From Nitrospirota bacterium (GTDB taxonomy: Bacteria; JACPQY01), in contig JACPAV010000030.1 in the NCBI GenBank assembly GCA_016180645.1, positions 1 to 39,804 on the forward strand: a DNA stretch of 39,804 nucleotides. The letters are read 5' to 3'. Made by a program: the position numbers and the translations under genes. Shown in pieces: positions 23,703 through 29,461 of the stretch. The notes beneath the pieces were generated by a model. It was not told the DNA's origin. It worked only from the letters and a program-made list of their open reading frames with translations, and did no database searches. Within the stretch, counting starts at the first letter, position 1; each line of letters opens with the position of its first letter.

Positions 23703-24116
23703 ATGTCGAAAACTCAGCGGAAAGTTCTCTGGACCCTTCTCGTGCTCCTCGGTGGATTTCTGCCGGTGTGGTGGGGGTTGGTCTACACGGGGTATTACGA
23801 CGACAAGATGTCAGCAGATAAGATTGCTTACGCCAGATCTTTCATTCTCTCTGACAGCTTCCTGATTCTCCTGACGGTCGGATTGATTTACGGAGTCGTG
23901 AAAAACTGGGTGTGGGGGTACGTGTGCGGCTTGGTGGTTTGCGGAACCGGCTTCTACATGGCCATTCACGGCGTGCACGCGATGATCGTCGGCACGTTTC
24001 CGCGTGACCCCGTTACCGTCTGGCTCTACCTCTCGAATATTGTGGGTCTGCCCATCCTCGGCCTGATCCTTCTACGCAGTCTCCGGAGGACCATCGGCGC
24101 GCTGCGCGATGACTGA
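23703..24116 (+). CDS. Four-helix membrane protein of unknown function
   Basis: I do not recognise this 137-residue protein. It has four hydrophobic segments (about 8-28, 50-67, 71-90 and 104-123) separated by short loops, with a basic C-terminus (RSLRRTIGALRDD). ATG 23703 has AGGAG about seven bases upstream. It starts 13 bases after the HepT-like gene on the same strand and may be in its transcript; nothing links it functionally to the toxin pair. Confidence 0.7.
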   Translation: MSKTQRKVLWTLLVLLGGFLPVWWGLVYTGYYDDKMSADKIAYARSFILSDSFLILLTVGLIYGVVKNWVWGYVCGLVVCGTGFYMAIHGVHAMIVGTFPRDPVTVWLYLSNIVGLPILGLILLRSLRRTIGALRDD

Positions 24117-24153
24117 CTCCTTCCGGGGCGATTAGTCAATAAAGAATGCCTGA

Positions 24154-24174
24154 CCCCAAACCCCAAACCCTCAA
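24154..24174. repeat. 7-nt-period tract, CCCCAAA family
   Basis: CCCCAAA, CCCCAAA and CCCTCAA follow in register in the gap between the membrane-protein gene and the convergent brnA gene. Confidence 0.6.
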
Positions 24175-24207
24175 ATCCGTCGGTAGGCCGGCCCTGCGTT
24201 GCGCCGC

Positions 24208-24471
24208 TCAGAACGTCAGTCGATGCGATGGATCCAATCGTTCGCGAATCCACATCTTAATGATCGCTTGCCGGGAAACATTGAGTTTGACGGCCTCACG
24301 ATCAAGCAGGTCTACCATCCATGATGGGAAATCAACGTTGACTCTCTGAACGATGGTCGCACGCTTGAGATCCAAGAATCTCGAGATATCTTCGCCCCGG
24401 TCGAATTTTTCATCGAAGGCCGTGGCTTGGATTCTCCTGCTATTTTTCTTTCCCCTGGATGTGGCTTTCAT
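24208..24471 (-). CDS. brnA: BrnA-type antitoxin
   Basis: The 87-residue DNA-binding antitoxin has a basic N-terminus and a ribbon-helix-helix-like C-terminal half (ATIVQRVNVDFPSWMVDLLDREAVKLNVSRQAIIKMWIRERL). It binds and neutralises BrnT and normally represses its own operon. ATG 24471 lies inside the brnT 3' end (32-base overlap). The frame can be extended to 24528, but that part lies wholly within brnT. Confidence 0.85.
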   Translation of the reverse strand: MKATSRGKKNSRRIQATAFDEKFDRGEDISRFLDLKRATIVQRVNVDFPSWMVDLLDREAVKLNVSRQAIIKMWIRERLDPSHRLTF

Positions 24472-24724
24472 AGATTCTCTCCAATCGGCGATCTGCCCGG
24501 TGGCAGCTGATGAGCCTGATTGTTTCACCTTTCCGTGTGAAGACGGCGGCGTAACACTTGCCGCCGATCTTCGCCAGGATCAGGCAGCGGTTCTCGCCCG
24601 CGACGTTCTTGGCCGGGATGATGATGTGAGTAACATCCCATAGGCCTTGGGCCCATTCGAGATCGACTCCGTGGCGCTCTCGGTTGAGTTGGCTCTTTGC
24701 GGGATCAAATTCGAAGTGCTCCAT
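24440..24724 (-). CDS. brnT: BrnT-type ribonuclease toxin
   Basis: The 94-residue toxin shows the BrnT pattern: FEFDPAKSQLNRERHGVDLEWAQGLWD at the N-terminus, then GENRCLILAKIGGKCYAAVFTRKGETIRLISCHRADRRLERIY. BrnT is a RelE-like mRNA-cleaving toxin that is inhibited by BrnA. The His/Arg/Tyr residues at the C-terminus are present, so it looks active. It precedes and overlaps brnA, the usual order for this family. Confidence 0.88.
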   Translation of the reverse strand: MEHFEFDPAKSQLNRERHGVDLEWAQGLWDVTHIIIPAKNVAGENRCLILAKIGGKCYAAVFTRKGETIRLISCHRADRRLERIYESHIQGKEK

Positions 24725-24734
24725 CCATCGATAA

Positions 24735-24747
24735 TATAACAGTTATA
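24735..24747. promoter_or_regulatory. Palindromic operator-like site overlapping the brnT promoter
   Basis: TATAAC-A-GTTATA is a perfect inverted repeat 11 bases upstream of ATG 24724. On the minus strand it overlaps an extended -10 (TG-T-TATATT). A site of this kind would suit autorepression by BrnA. Confidence 0.45.
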
Positions 24748-24982
24748 CCGGGCAAAAGCCATGTGCGACTCGCGAATCACCCTCCCTCCGGAAAGCAGGA
24801 ATTGCCTCGTGTCGAGAGTTGAACTCCAAGCCGCCCGTGGTTCCACGTGCTTGGGCGTCGGAGTCAGTACGGTATGAACTATGCGCACTACCGGCGTCTG
24901 TTGGAGGTCTTTCCCCTGCCTCGTCCCTACATTGCGCGCCCTTCTCGGTGGCTTACGCGTCAGCCGGGTGACCTGCTTGGAA

Positions 24983-25053
24983 GAGCCGGATGCCGGAAAT
25001 CGGCCCGTCCGGATCTGTGAGGGTGAAATCGGGCAACCGATGAACTACTCGAC
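24983..25053 (+). mobile_element. Group II intron 3'-end remnant (domains V and VI)
   Basis: GAGCCGGATGCCGGAAATCG opens a 33-base segment (24983-25015) matching the catalytic domain V hairpin: GAGCCGGA pairs with TCCGGATC around an inner stem. Next comes a domain-VI-like hairpin (ATCGG-gcaa-CCGAT) and the ending CTACTCGAC (25045-25053), as at the 3' end of class C introns. No reverse-transcriptase frame is recognisable upstream, so this is a 5'-truncated remnant. It is oriented against the neighbouring minus-strand genes. Class C introns frequently insert at integron attC sites or terminators, and an attC-like box begins 50 bases downstream. Confidence 0.6.
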
Positions 25054-25102
25054 CAAGCCCCCTTGAGGGCACAGAGATCAAGCTGGTCCGCTCGATCGCC
25101 GG

Positions 25103-25109
25103 GTTAGAT
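25103..25109 (-). other. Possible attC R'' box of a second cassette
   Basis: On the minus strand ATCTAAC matches RYYYAAC and contains the stop codon of the HEPN-like gene, the usual position for the start of an attC. No convincing paired GTTRRRY box or attC stem follows. The site may be degenerate or disrupted by the intron remnant next to it. Confidence 0.3.
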
Positions 25110-25676
25110 CGGAACCCTTCCAGTCCACAAGTGCAGTGCATGAGGAAGCTGATGCTCCGGGGTACCGCGAAGTCGGCACAACTCGCGGACCATGCCCTCT
25201 GCCACCTCCAGTGCGTTGACGGCGTCAGCCAACGTTAGGGTGTCCACCACCGATGTGTCCGCGAGCCCCTGGATCACGACACCGGGTAGATTCAGGGTTT
25301 CGTGGGAGCTTGTAAAGTGCATCAGTGCGTTACGACGCTCCTTGAGAGCGAGAAAGGCTTTGGGCGTTGGCGCTGTGAAGTCTAAGCCCTTGCCGAGAAC
25401 ATCGGCAGGCCAGGTTCTCAGTTTGCGGTCGAGCGACCTTCTCCTGTCCAGATCGTCAAGGACGCGTTGCTTGTGCTGCATGAATCCTGGTTCACTGACA
25501 ACTACGCGAAAGAAGATGTTCAGGAACGCCTCGACGACCGTCACCGCCAGCATGATGCAGAGTGCAGCGTCCTGCTTCAGTTCCGTTCCGTCCCTACTGT
25601 GGTTGAGGCCTCCGACGAGGCGGCGGAGAGCGTCGAAGTACTGCCATATCATCCGGTTCGGCGAAGAGAGATTCAT
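25104..25676 (-). CDS. HEPN-like protein of unknown function
   Basis: The 190-residue, mainly helical protein has LALKERRNALMHFTSSHE at about 109-125, in which R115-N-A-L-M-H120 fits the R-x4-H motif of HEPN ribonucleases. A hydrophobic helix (CIMLAVTVVEAFLNIFFRVVV) lies upstream, as in HEPN proteins that sense infection or stress. I cannot place it in a named family. The gene starts 23 bases after the attC at 25699-25758 and stops inside an RYYYAAC box, which is the geometry of an integron cassette. No antitoxin partner is visible. Confidence 0.7.
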   Translation of the reverse strand: MNLSSPNRMIWQYFDALRRLVGGLNHSRDGTELKQDAALCIMLAVTVVEAFLNIFFRVVVSEPGFMQHKQRVLDDLDRRRSLDRKLRTWPADVLGKGLDFTAPTPKAFLALKERRNALMHFTSSHETLNLPGVVIQGLADTSVVDTLTLADAVNALEVAEGMVRELCRLRGTPEHQLPHALHLWTGRVPI

Positions 25677-25698
25677 TGGCCCGCGCTCATCATGTGCG

Positions 25699-25758
25699 AT
25701 CTAACGCCCAGCATCAGCTGCGGCGCGAAGCGCCGTCAGCTGCATGCTGTTGTTGGGC
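25699..25758 (-). other. Integron attC recombination site
   Basis: On the minus strand the 60-bp site begins with GCCCAAC (R'', 25758-25752) and ends with GTTAGAT (R', 25705-25699), which fit RYYYAAC and GTTRRRY. Between them CAGCAT-G-CAGCTG-A-CGGCGC pairs with GCGCCG-CAGCTG-ATGCTG around a TTCG loop. Two unpaired bases (G and A) sit on one arm, like the extrahelical bases that orient attC folding. The uracil-DNA-glycosylase-like gene reads into the site (its last 12-15 codons), as cassette genes often do. No integrase gene is in the window, so this is an attC without its integron platform. Confidence 0.85.
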
Positions 25759-26499
25759 AGCAGCCTCGGGCTTGCCGAGTATGGAGTAAAGCTGCGCAGC
25801 GAGGGACTCACGGTTTTCTGAAAAGAGCCGAACCCGATGTCCGTTTGCGCCGGACGGATGCGGAAAGCCTGAGAGCCACCGTCCAGCGCGAACTCGGTTC
25901 TCCACGGCGAGAAGCTGAAGAACCTCCTCGACCGATCTTCCGAGTGGAACGAGCACCGCGTTCGGTATTGATTCCAGCTCACTAGCAAGTATCTCACGGG
26001 CGAAGTCCATCAGAAACGGGGACTGGCTTGGTCGCGGGTTCGTTCCAGTGTAGTTGCGCGTGCCGACGAAGACGGGATACCGGAAGGCGGACGTGGTATG
26101 AAGGAGCGAGCGCGCAACTCCGAAGAGATCCGAGGAGGACTGGATGCTGAGGAGCCGCGGTAGATCGAGCGCGTCGAGCATGCGGGTGAGGTTCACTCGC
26201 ATCGAGCCAGCAAAACTGGCGCGAAGTTTTGCATGCCGACAGGCATCCTCTTCCGGGTTGCCCGCAGCAAGGGCATCCCGAACGGTTCGGCACGCGATCT
26301 CCATTTGCGTCCAACCCGGCGTGATTCCGAGGATGATCACCTTCGCTTCGGGGTTCTCCGAGTCGAAGGGACAGTAGAAGACACGAAGAGCCCCTTCCTT
26401 CGCGATCTGCAAGGCAGGGACAAGGAGATCGGTGTGATCGTACCGTTCCCGGGATGGAAGCGATGCGAGGAACGGGCCATACCTCTCAAAGAGCGACAT
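25714..26499 (-). CDS. Uracil-DNA glycosylase superfamily-like protein (integron cassette gene)
   Basis: The 261-residue product has two hallmark segments of the UDG fold: VIILGITPGWTQ (motif A, about 55-65) and SGFPHPSGANGHR (motif B with HPS, about 210-222). AVLVPLGRSVEEVLQLL is the central strand between them. An Asp or Asn at the catalytic position of motif A is not evident, so activity on uracil is uncertain; some members act on other bases or serve in defence. I prefer ATG 26499; the frame opens at 26520. GTTGGGC on the minus strand (26517-26511), 12 bases upstream, fits an attC R' box. The C-terminus is encoded by the attC. Confidence 0.65.
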   Translation of the reverse strand: MSLFERYGPFLASLPSRERYDHTDLLVPALQIAKEGALRVFYCPFDSENPEAKVIILGITPGWTQMEIACRTVRDALAAGNPEEDACRHAKLRASFAGSMRVNLTRMLDALDLPRLLSIQSSSDLFGVARSLLHTTSAFRYPVFVGTRNYTGTNPRPSQSPFLMDFAREILASELESIPNAVLVPLGRSVEEVLQLLAVENRVRAGRWLSGFPHPSGANGHRVRLFSENRESLAAQLYSILGKPEAAAQQQHAADGASRRS

Positions 26500-26523
26500 G
26501 GTTCCCGGCTGCCCAACCACTGA

Positions 26524-26802
26524 TCAACTTGCCATTTTGCCCTGATAATTCAATATTGGAGTGGTTTTCGGGGTTCTTCGGTCTCCGATGGAGGGGATTC
26601 TCAGTCCTTTTCTGAGACGAACCAGAATCCAACCTTCCAAAACGTCTATGAGATTCCGGCGGCATTCTTCCAAGGAGCGACCGGTTGCCCACACTCCCTT
26701 CACGCCTCTGATCTCGCCGTAATAGGGATCGCGGCCACGAATGCGCTCATACCGCGCGCGTTTGAGGGCCGCTTCAACGTACTCGCCGATCATGGCGCCC
26801 AT
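26524..26802 (-). CDS. Orphan HicB-family antitoxin
   Basis: The 92-residue protein matches short HicB antitoxins: GEYVEAALKRARYERIRGRDPYYGEIRGVKGVWATGRSLEECRRNLIDVLEGWILVRLRKGLRIP. These have an RNase-H-like fold that masks HicA. No hicA lies on either side on this strand, so it is an orphan or has another target. ATG 26802 follows AGGTGA by four bases. The last 20 residues are unlike the family and may be read-through into cassette-junction sequence. Confidence 0.82.
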   Translation of the reverse strand: MGAMIGEYVEAALKRARYERIRGRDPYYGEIRGVKGVWATGRSLEECRRNLIDVLEGWILVRLRKGLRIPSIGDRRTPKTTPILNYQGKMAS

Positions 26803-26911
26803 GCTATCACCTGTTTCTTCCCGTTTCACCCTCAGCCTGATAGCGAGTGTGGGCTAGGTGGAGGACGGGATCACTTCCGCGGATGTGGGTGTCCTGCCCG
26901 AGGCACCCTGG

Positions 26912-26931
26912 ATTCCCGCCTTCGCGGGAAT
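26912..26931. repeat. ATTCCCGC hairpin repeat
   Basis: ATTCCCGC-cttc-GCGGGAAT is a perfect 8-bp hairpin of a type dispersed between genes in many bacteria. It lies in the 260-base gap between the orphan hicB and the second brnTA pair, which otherwise shows no gene. Confidence 0.6.
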
Positions 26932-27085
26932 GACACTCTGAAGATGTCGCCCTGTTGTCCGGTGCCGGTGCCTGGCATGACTTCCTGACATTCCAGCAGG
27001 ATCTTCGATTTCCTCGGGCCCCCAACCGGAGTGGGATGATTCTCCACACGCACAGGAGGAGAAGCCTGCCAAGTACTCCTCACCC

Positions 27086-27349
27086 TCACGCGGCCATTTT
27101 CAGAAGCACCTCGTTGATGACCGTTTGATAGCCAACGCCCCGGCGCTCCGCCTCTTGCTTGGCCCATACAGCGACCCGGGGATGAAGACGAATGGAAATG
27201 GGCAGATATTTGTCTCCATTCTTGGGCGGGCGGCCGCGACTCCTACGCTTGACGCCAAGCTTATGTTCGATGGCTTTGTGGGCGGCTCGCACCTCCTTGT
27301 CCGTAATGCGTCTGGCCGACTCAAACGGGAATTCCCTAAGTTTCTTCAT
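27086..27349 (-). CDS. brnA: BrnA-type antitoxin (second copy)
   Basis: The 87-residue antitoxin has a long basic linker (KRRSRGRPPKNGDKYL) followed by ISIRLHPRVAVWAKQEAERRGVGYQTVINEVLLKMA, the ribbon-helix-helix region of BrnA/CopG proteins. It would neutralise the upstream BrnT and repress the shared promoter. ATG 27349 overlaps the brnT end by 14 bases. It is too different from the brnA at 24208-24471 to be a recent duplicate. Confidence 0.87.
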   Translation of the reverse strand: MKKLREFPFESARRITDKEVRAAHKAIEHKLGVKRRSRGRPPKNGDKYLPISIRLHPRVAVWAKQEAERRGVGYQTVINEVLLKMAA

Positions 27350-27614
27350 AGCGTCTTCTCTCCTTTCGAATTGCCTTTCGAGCGCTGATGATCCGATAGA
27401 CATTTCCAAGCTGAATCACCGTGAATACCACGACGACGATACTGCTGTCCGATTGGCCGATGAGCCACTCTCGAACTTCCGCCGGAGTAGAATGCCCCGG
27501 GTCCGGTGCAATCAAGGCATATGGATCATCGAACGCCGTGATCGCTTTCTCAAAACTCAGCCCATGCTTCGCGAAATTGCCGGCTGCCTTCTCCGGGTCC
27601 CACTCAAACCTCAT
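27336..27614 (-). CDS. brnT: BrnT-type ribonuclease toxin (second copy)
   Basis: The 92-residue RelE-like toxin begins FEWDPEKAAGNFAKHGLSFEKAITAFDDP and ends NVYRIISARKAIRKERRRYEE, matching BrnT throughout, including the final Arg-rich RRRYE segment that carries catalytic residues. It overlaps brnA. The predicted transcript begins at the ATG itself, so translation is probably leaderless. Confidence 0.9.
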   Translation of the reverse strand: MRFEWDPEKAAGNFAKHGLSFEKAITAFDDPYALIAPDPGHSTPAEVREWLIGQSDSSIVVVVFTVIQLGNVYRIISARKAIRKERRRYEET

Positions 27615-27620
27615 TAATAG

Positions 27621-27649
27621 TATATACTTGAATTAGGAGCAAATATCAA
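27621..27649 (-). promoter_or_regulatory. Promoter and overlapping palindrome of the second brnTA
   Basis: Minus-strand TTGATA (27649-27644) and TATATA (27626-27621) are separated by 17 bases. The palindrome AGTATATACT (27619-27628) covers the -10. The A of ATG 27614 is the seventh base after the -10, so the mRNA should be leaderless. Confidence 0.6.
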
Positions 27650-27690
27650 CTGAACAGTTCGTACGGTGTTGCATCCGATGTGCTCTATTT

Positions 27691-27718
27691 TCCCATCAGT
27701 GGGGTCCCATCAGTGGGG
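27691..27718 (+). repeat. Tandem 14-bp direct repeat upstream of hicBA
   Basis: TCCCATCAGTGGGG occurs twice head to tail. Each copy contains the inverted core CCCA-TCAG-TGGG. It lies about 107 bases before the hicB start and could be an operator for HicB, or a repeat unrelated to it. Confidence 0.5.
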
Positions 27719-27824
27719 GCATGGGACCTGACACTATTGCTCATGCCCGATCGTGGATAGGGACACCAGTGTCGCATCTCCGTTGACCCGGTCCTATTTG
27801 GGCGGCTGTACTTTTCTCGCGGCC

Positions 27825-28043
27825 ATGAAGATCCCGGTGCTGTTGGAGAAGAATGTCGAAGGCGGGTACACCGTGACTTGCCCGACACTCCCCGGTTGTA
27901 TCAGTGAGGGGGATACGCGTGCCGAGGCCCTGAAGAATATCCGCGAGGCGATGATCCTCTACCTTCGGGCCGTCGCGAAAGAGGAGCAACTGCTCCGCTT
28001 GGAAAAAGACTGCCGCGCTGAGATCGTCCAGATCGCGTTGTAG
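27825..28043 (+). CDS. hicB: HicB-family antitoxin
   Basis: The 72-residue protein has the partial RNase-H-like fold of HicB: MKIPVLLEKNVEGGYTVTCPTLPGCISEGDTRAEALKNIREAMILYL. The DNA-binding tail is short or absent. ATG 27825 starts the homology; the frame extends upstream without support. It is followed after 9 bases by hicA, an antitoxin-first order that is less common than hicA-hicB. Confidence 0.9.
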   Translation: MKIPVLLEKNVEGGYTVTCPTLPGCISEGDTRAEALKNIREAMILYLRAVAKEEQLLRLEKDCRAEIVQIAL

Positions 28044-28052
28044 ACGCCGCGT

Positions 28053-28280
28053 TTGCCGCGGATACCCGGCAAGGAGGCCGTCCGCGTCCTCCCGCGCGCC
28101 GGATTCGAAGTTTTCGATCAGGAGGGGAGCCACGTTTACCTCCACAAGCGCGTGGGTGATTCCTTTGCGGGTCGAGTAACCATTCCCCTTCACGGCAAGA
28201 AAATTCTGAAACCGAAGACTCTCAAGTCGATTCTCCAGCAGGCAGGCTTGAAGGTGGAGGATTTCATCAGGTTCATGTAG
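28053..28280 (+). CDS. hicA: HicA-family mRNA interferase toxin
   Basis: The 75-residue toxin has the double-stranded-RNA-binding-like fold with the active-site histidine in GSHVYLHKR (about 25-33), preceded by GKEAVRVLPRAGFEVFDQE and followed by TIPLHGKKILKPKTLKSILQQAGL. It starts at TTG 28053, directly after hicB. All family landmarks are present, so it is probably active and held by HicB. Confidence 0.92.
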   Translation: MPRIPGKEAVRVLPRAGFEVFDQEGSHVYLHKRVGDSFAGRVTIPLHGKKILKPKTLKSILQQAGLKVEDFIRFM

Positions 28281-28299
28281 AGGCGCCGGAGTTGGGGGT

Positions 28300-28319
28300 T
28301 GGTGCGTCGGGGATTCGAA
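28300..28319 (-). other. tRNA 3'-end-like fragment
   Basis: The minus strand reads TTCGAATCCCCGACGCACCA, which looks like the T-loop, T-stem and acceptor end of a tRNA. The bases before it cannot form the T-stem (CCTCAG against CCCCG), so there is no tRNA gene. A 20-bp tRNA tail at the edge of an accessory island could be an old integration footprint. Confidence 0.3.
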
Positions 28320-28374
28320 CTGAGGCCGCGATGTGACCCCCTCACCCGCACCCGCCACTGAATCGTCGGGCAGG

Positions 28375-28397
28375 CCCTCTCCCTTAGGGGGAGAGGG
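28375..28397. terminator. Hairpin in the hicA-flgF gap
   Basis: CCCTCTCCC pairs with GGGAGAGGG around a short loop. The preceding bases (CCCCCTCACCCGCACCCG) belong to a pyrimidine-rich repeat common in bacterial intergenic regions. There is no clear T-run, so termination of hicBA is only possible. The rest of the 328-base gap shows no gene. Confidence 0.45.
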
Positions 28398-28577
28398 GAA
28401 GGTTCTTTCCTCATCGACCTTCCCATGCTTGGAGGAATAGGACTTTGCCGGAAAAAGGGGCGGAAGGAATTGCCGGGGAGGGCGGAGGATTTGTTTCGAT
28501 TCGGATAAGTTGGCGCGGCGCGTCAAATTCGGGCAAAACGGCGTTGCGGCAGGGACTTAAACTTCAAGGGACTCGGC

Positions 28578-28593
28578 TGGCACGGGAATTGAC
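28578..28593 (+). promoter_or_regulatory. Possible sigma-54 (-24/-12) site before flgF
   Basis: TGGCACGGGAATTGAC matches the consensus TGGCACG-N4-TTGCW except that the -12 C is A. Its predicted start is only about 5 bases before ATG 28609, which would remove the ribosome-binding site, so the match may be accidental. Confidence 0.28.
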
Positions 28594-28608
28594 ATAAGGG
28601 GGTCGGCC

Positions 28609-29400
28609 ATGAGTCTGATGATGCAGGGGATTTATATGTCCGCCGCAGGCGGAGTCGTTCAGGAAGAACGCCTCTACCAAACCTCCAACAACATCGCGAA
28701 CCTCAACACCTCCGGCTACAAGAAAGACACGATGGCCTTCCGCGATTGGCTGCCGCCGTATGGGGCCGAAACTTACGGCCCGAAAACCTTCCCGCCGTTC
28801 CTGCCGGTCACGTGGAGCTCGCTCGTTTTCAAGGATGACAAGCTGTATCCCTACACGGACGAGATCCGCACCGATTTCTCTCAGGGCAACATGGAAGCGA
28901 CACAGAACCCGCTGGATCTTGCGATCGAGGGCGAAGGGTTCTACGCCGTGCAGACGCCCGGCGGCGTCCGCTACACGCGCGATGGGAATTTTTCGATCAA
29001 TTCAGATGACATGCTGGTGACCGCGCAAGGGCTGCCCGTCCTTGGAGAAAAAGGCCCGATCAAGATCGACGGCGAGGACGTGACGATTTCGCGCGACGGT
29101 GTCGTGATGGTGGACAAGGAAGAAATCGACAAGCTGAAGGTCGTCCGTTTCTCCAAGCTCTTCGGATTGAAGAAAGTGGGCGACAACCTATTCGAGAACA
29201 TCGATCCCGAACAGAACCCGGCCGGTGAGGCCACGAACTTCACGGTTCGCCAGGGGTTTCTTGAACTGGCGAACGTGAACGGGATCAAGGAAATGCTTCA
29301 TATGATCGAGCTGATGCGGGCCTACGAGACGCAGCAGCGGGCGATGACGAGCCAGGATCAGATCAACGGGCGCGTCGTCAACGATCTCGCGAGGGTCTAA
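28609..29400 (+). CDS. flgF: Flagellar basal-body rod protein FlgF
   Basis: FlgF is a proximal rod subunit. The 263-residue protein has the N-terminal rod motif (GIYMSAAGGVVQEERLYQTSNNIANLNTSGYKKD), the central LDLAIEGEGFYAVQTPGG...YTRDGNF signature shared with FlgG, and the C-terminal helix ELMRAYETQQRAMTSQDQINGRVVNDL. Its divergence from the next gene, which fits FlgG better, and the order flgF-flgG support this name. It heads the flagellar operon running to flgL. Confidence 0.9.
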   Translation: MSLMMQGIYMSAAGGVVQEERLYQTSNNIANLNTSGYKKDTMAFRDWLPPYGAETYGPKTFPPFLPVTWSSLVFKDDKLYPYTDEIRTDFSQGNMEATQNPLDLAIEGEGFYAVQTPGGVRYTRDGNFSINSDDMLVTAQGLPVLGEKGPIKIDGEDVTISRDGVVMVDKEEIDKLKVVRFSKLFGLKKVGDNLFENIDPEQNPAGEATNFTVRQGFLELANVNGIKEMLHMIELMRAYETQQRAMTSQDQINGRVVNDLARV

Positions 29401-29419
29401 GGGTGACACAATCGAGGAC

Positions 29420-29447
29420 GTGGCGCGTGACGCGTGACGCGGGGCGC
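29420..29447. repeat. 7-nt-period tract, GTGACGC family
   Basis: GTGGCGC, GTGACGC, GTGACGC and GGGGCGC follow in register between flgF and the Shine-Dalgarno sequence of flgG. Confidence 0.7.
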
Positions 29448-29461
29448 GAAGGAGGGAGAAG

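Noticed and set aside
24881-25066. Small plus-strand ORF ending in PMNYSTKPP
   Set aside because: Its C-terminal half is translation of the group II intron domain V region, a known source of false ORFs.
26511-26578. A second complete attC between the orphan hicB and the UDG-fold gene
   Set aside because: GTTGGGC fits an R' box and AACCACT/AGTGGTT are inverted, but there is no RYYYAAC partner and no convincing stem; kept only as a remark on the cassette boundary.
28300-28372. tRNA gene on the minus strand
   Set aside because: Only the 3' end resembles a tRNA; the T-stem does not pair and no anticodon arm can be drawn.
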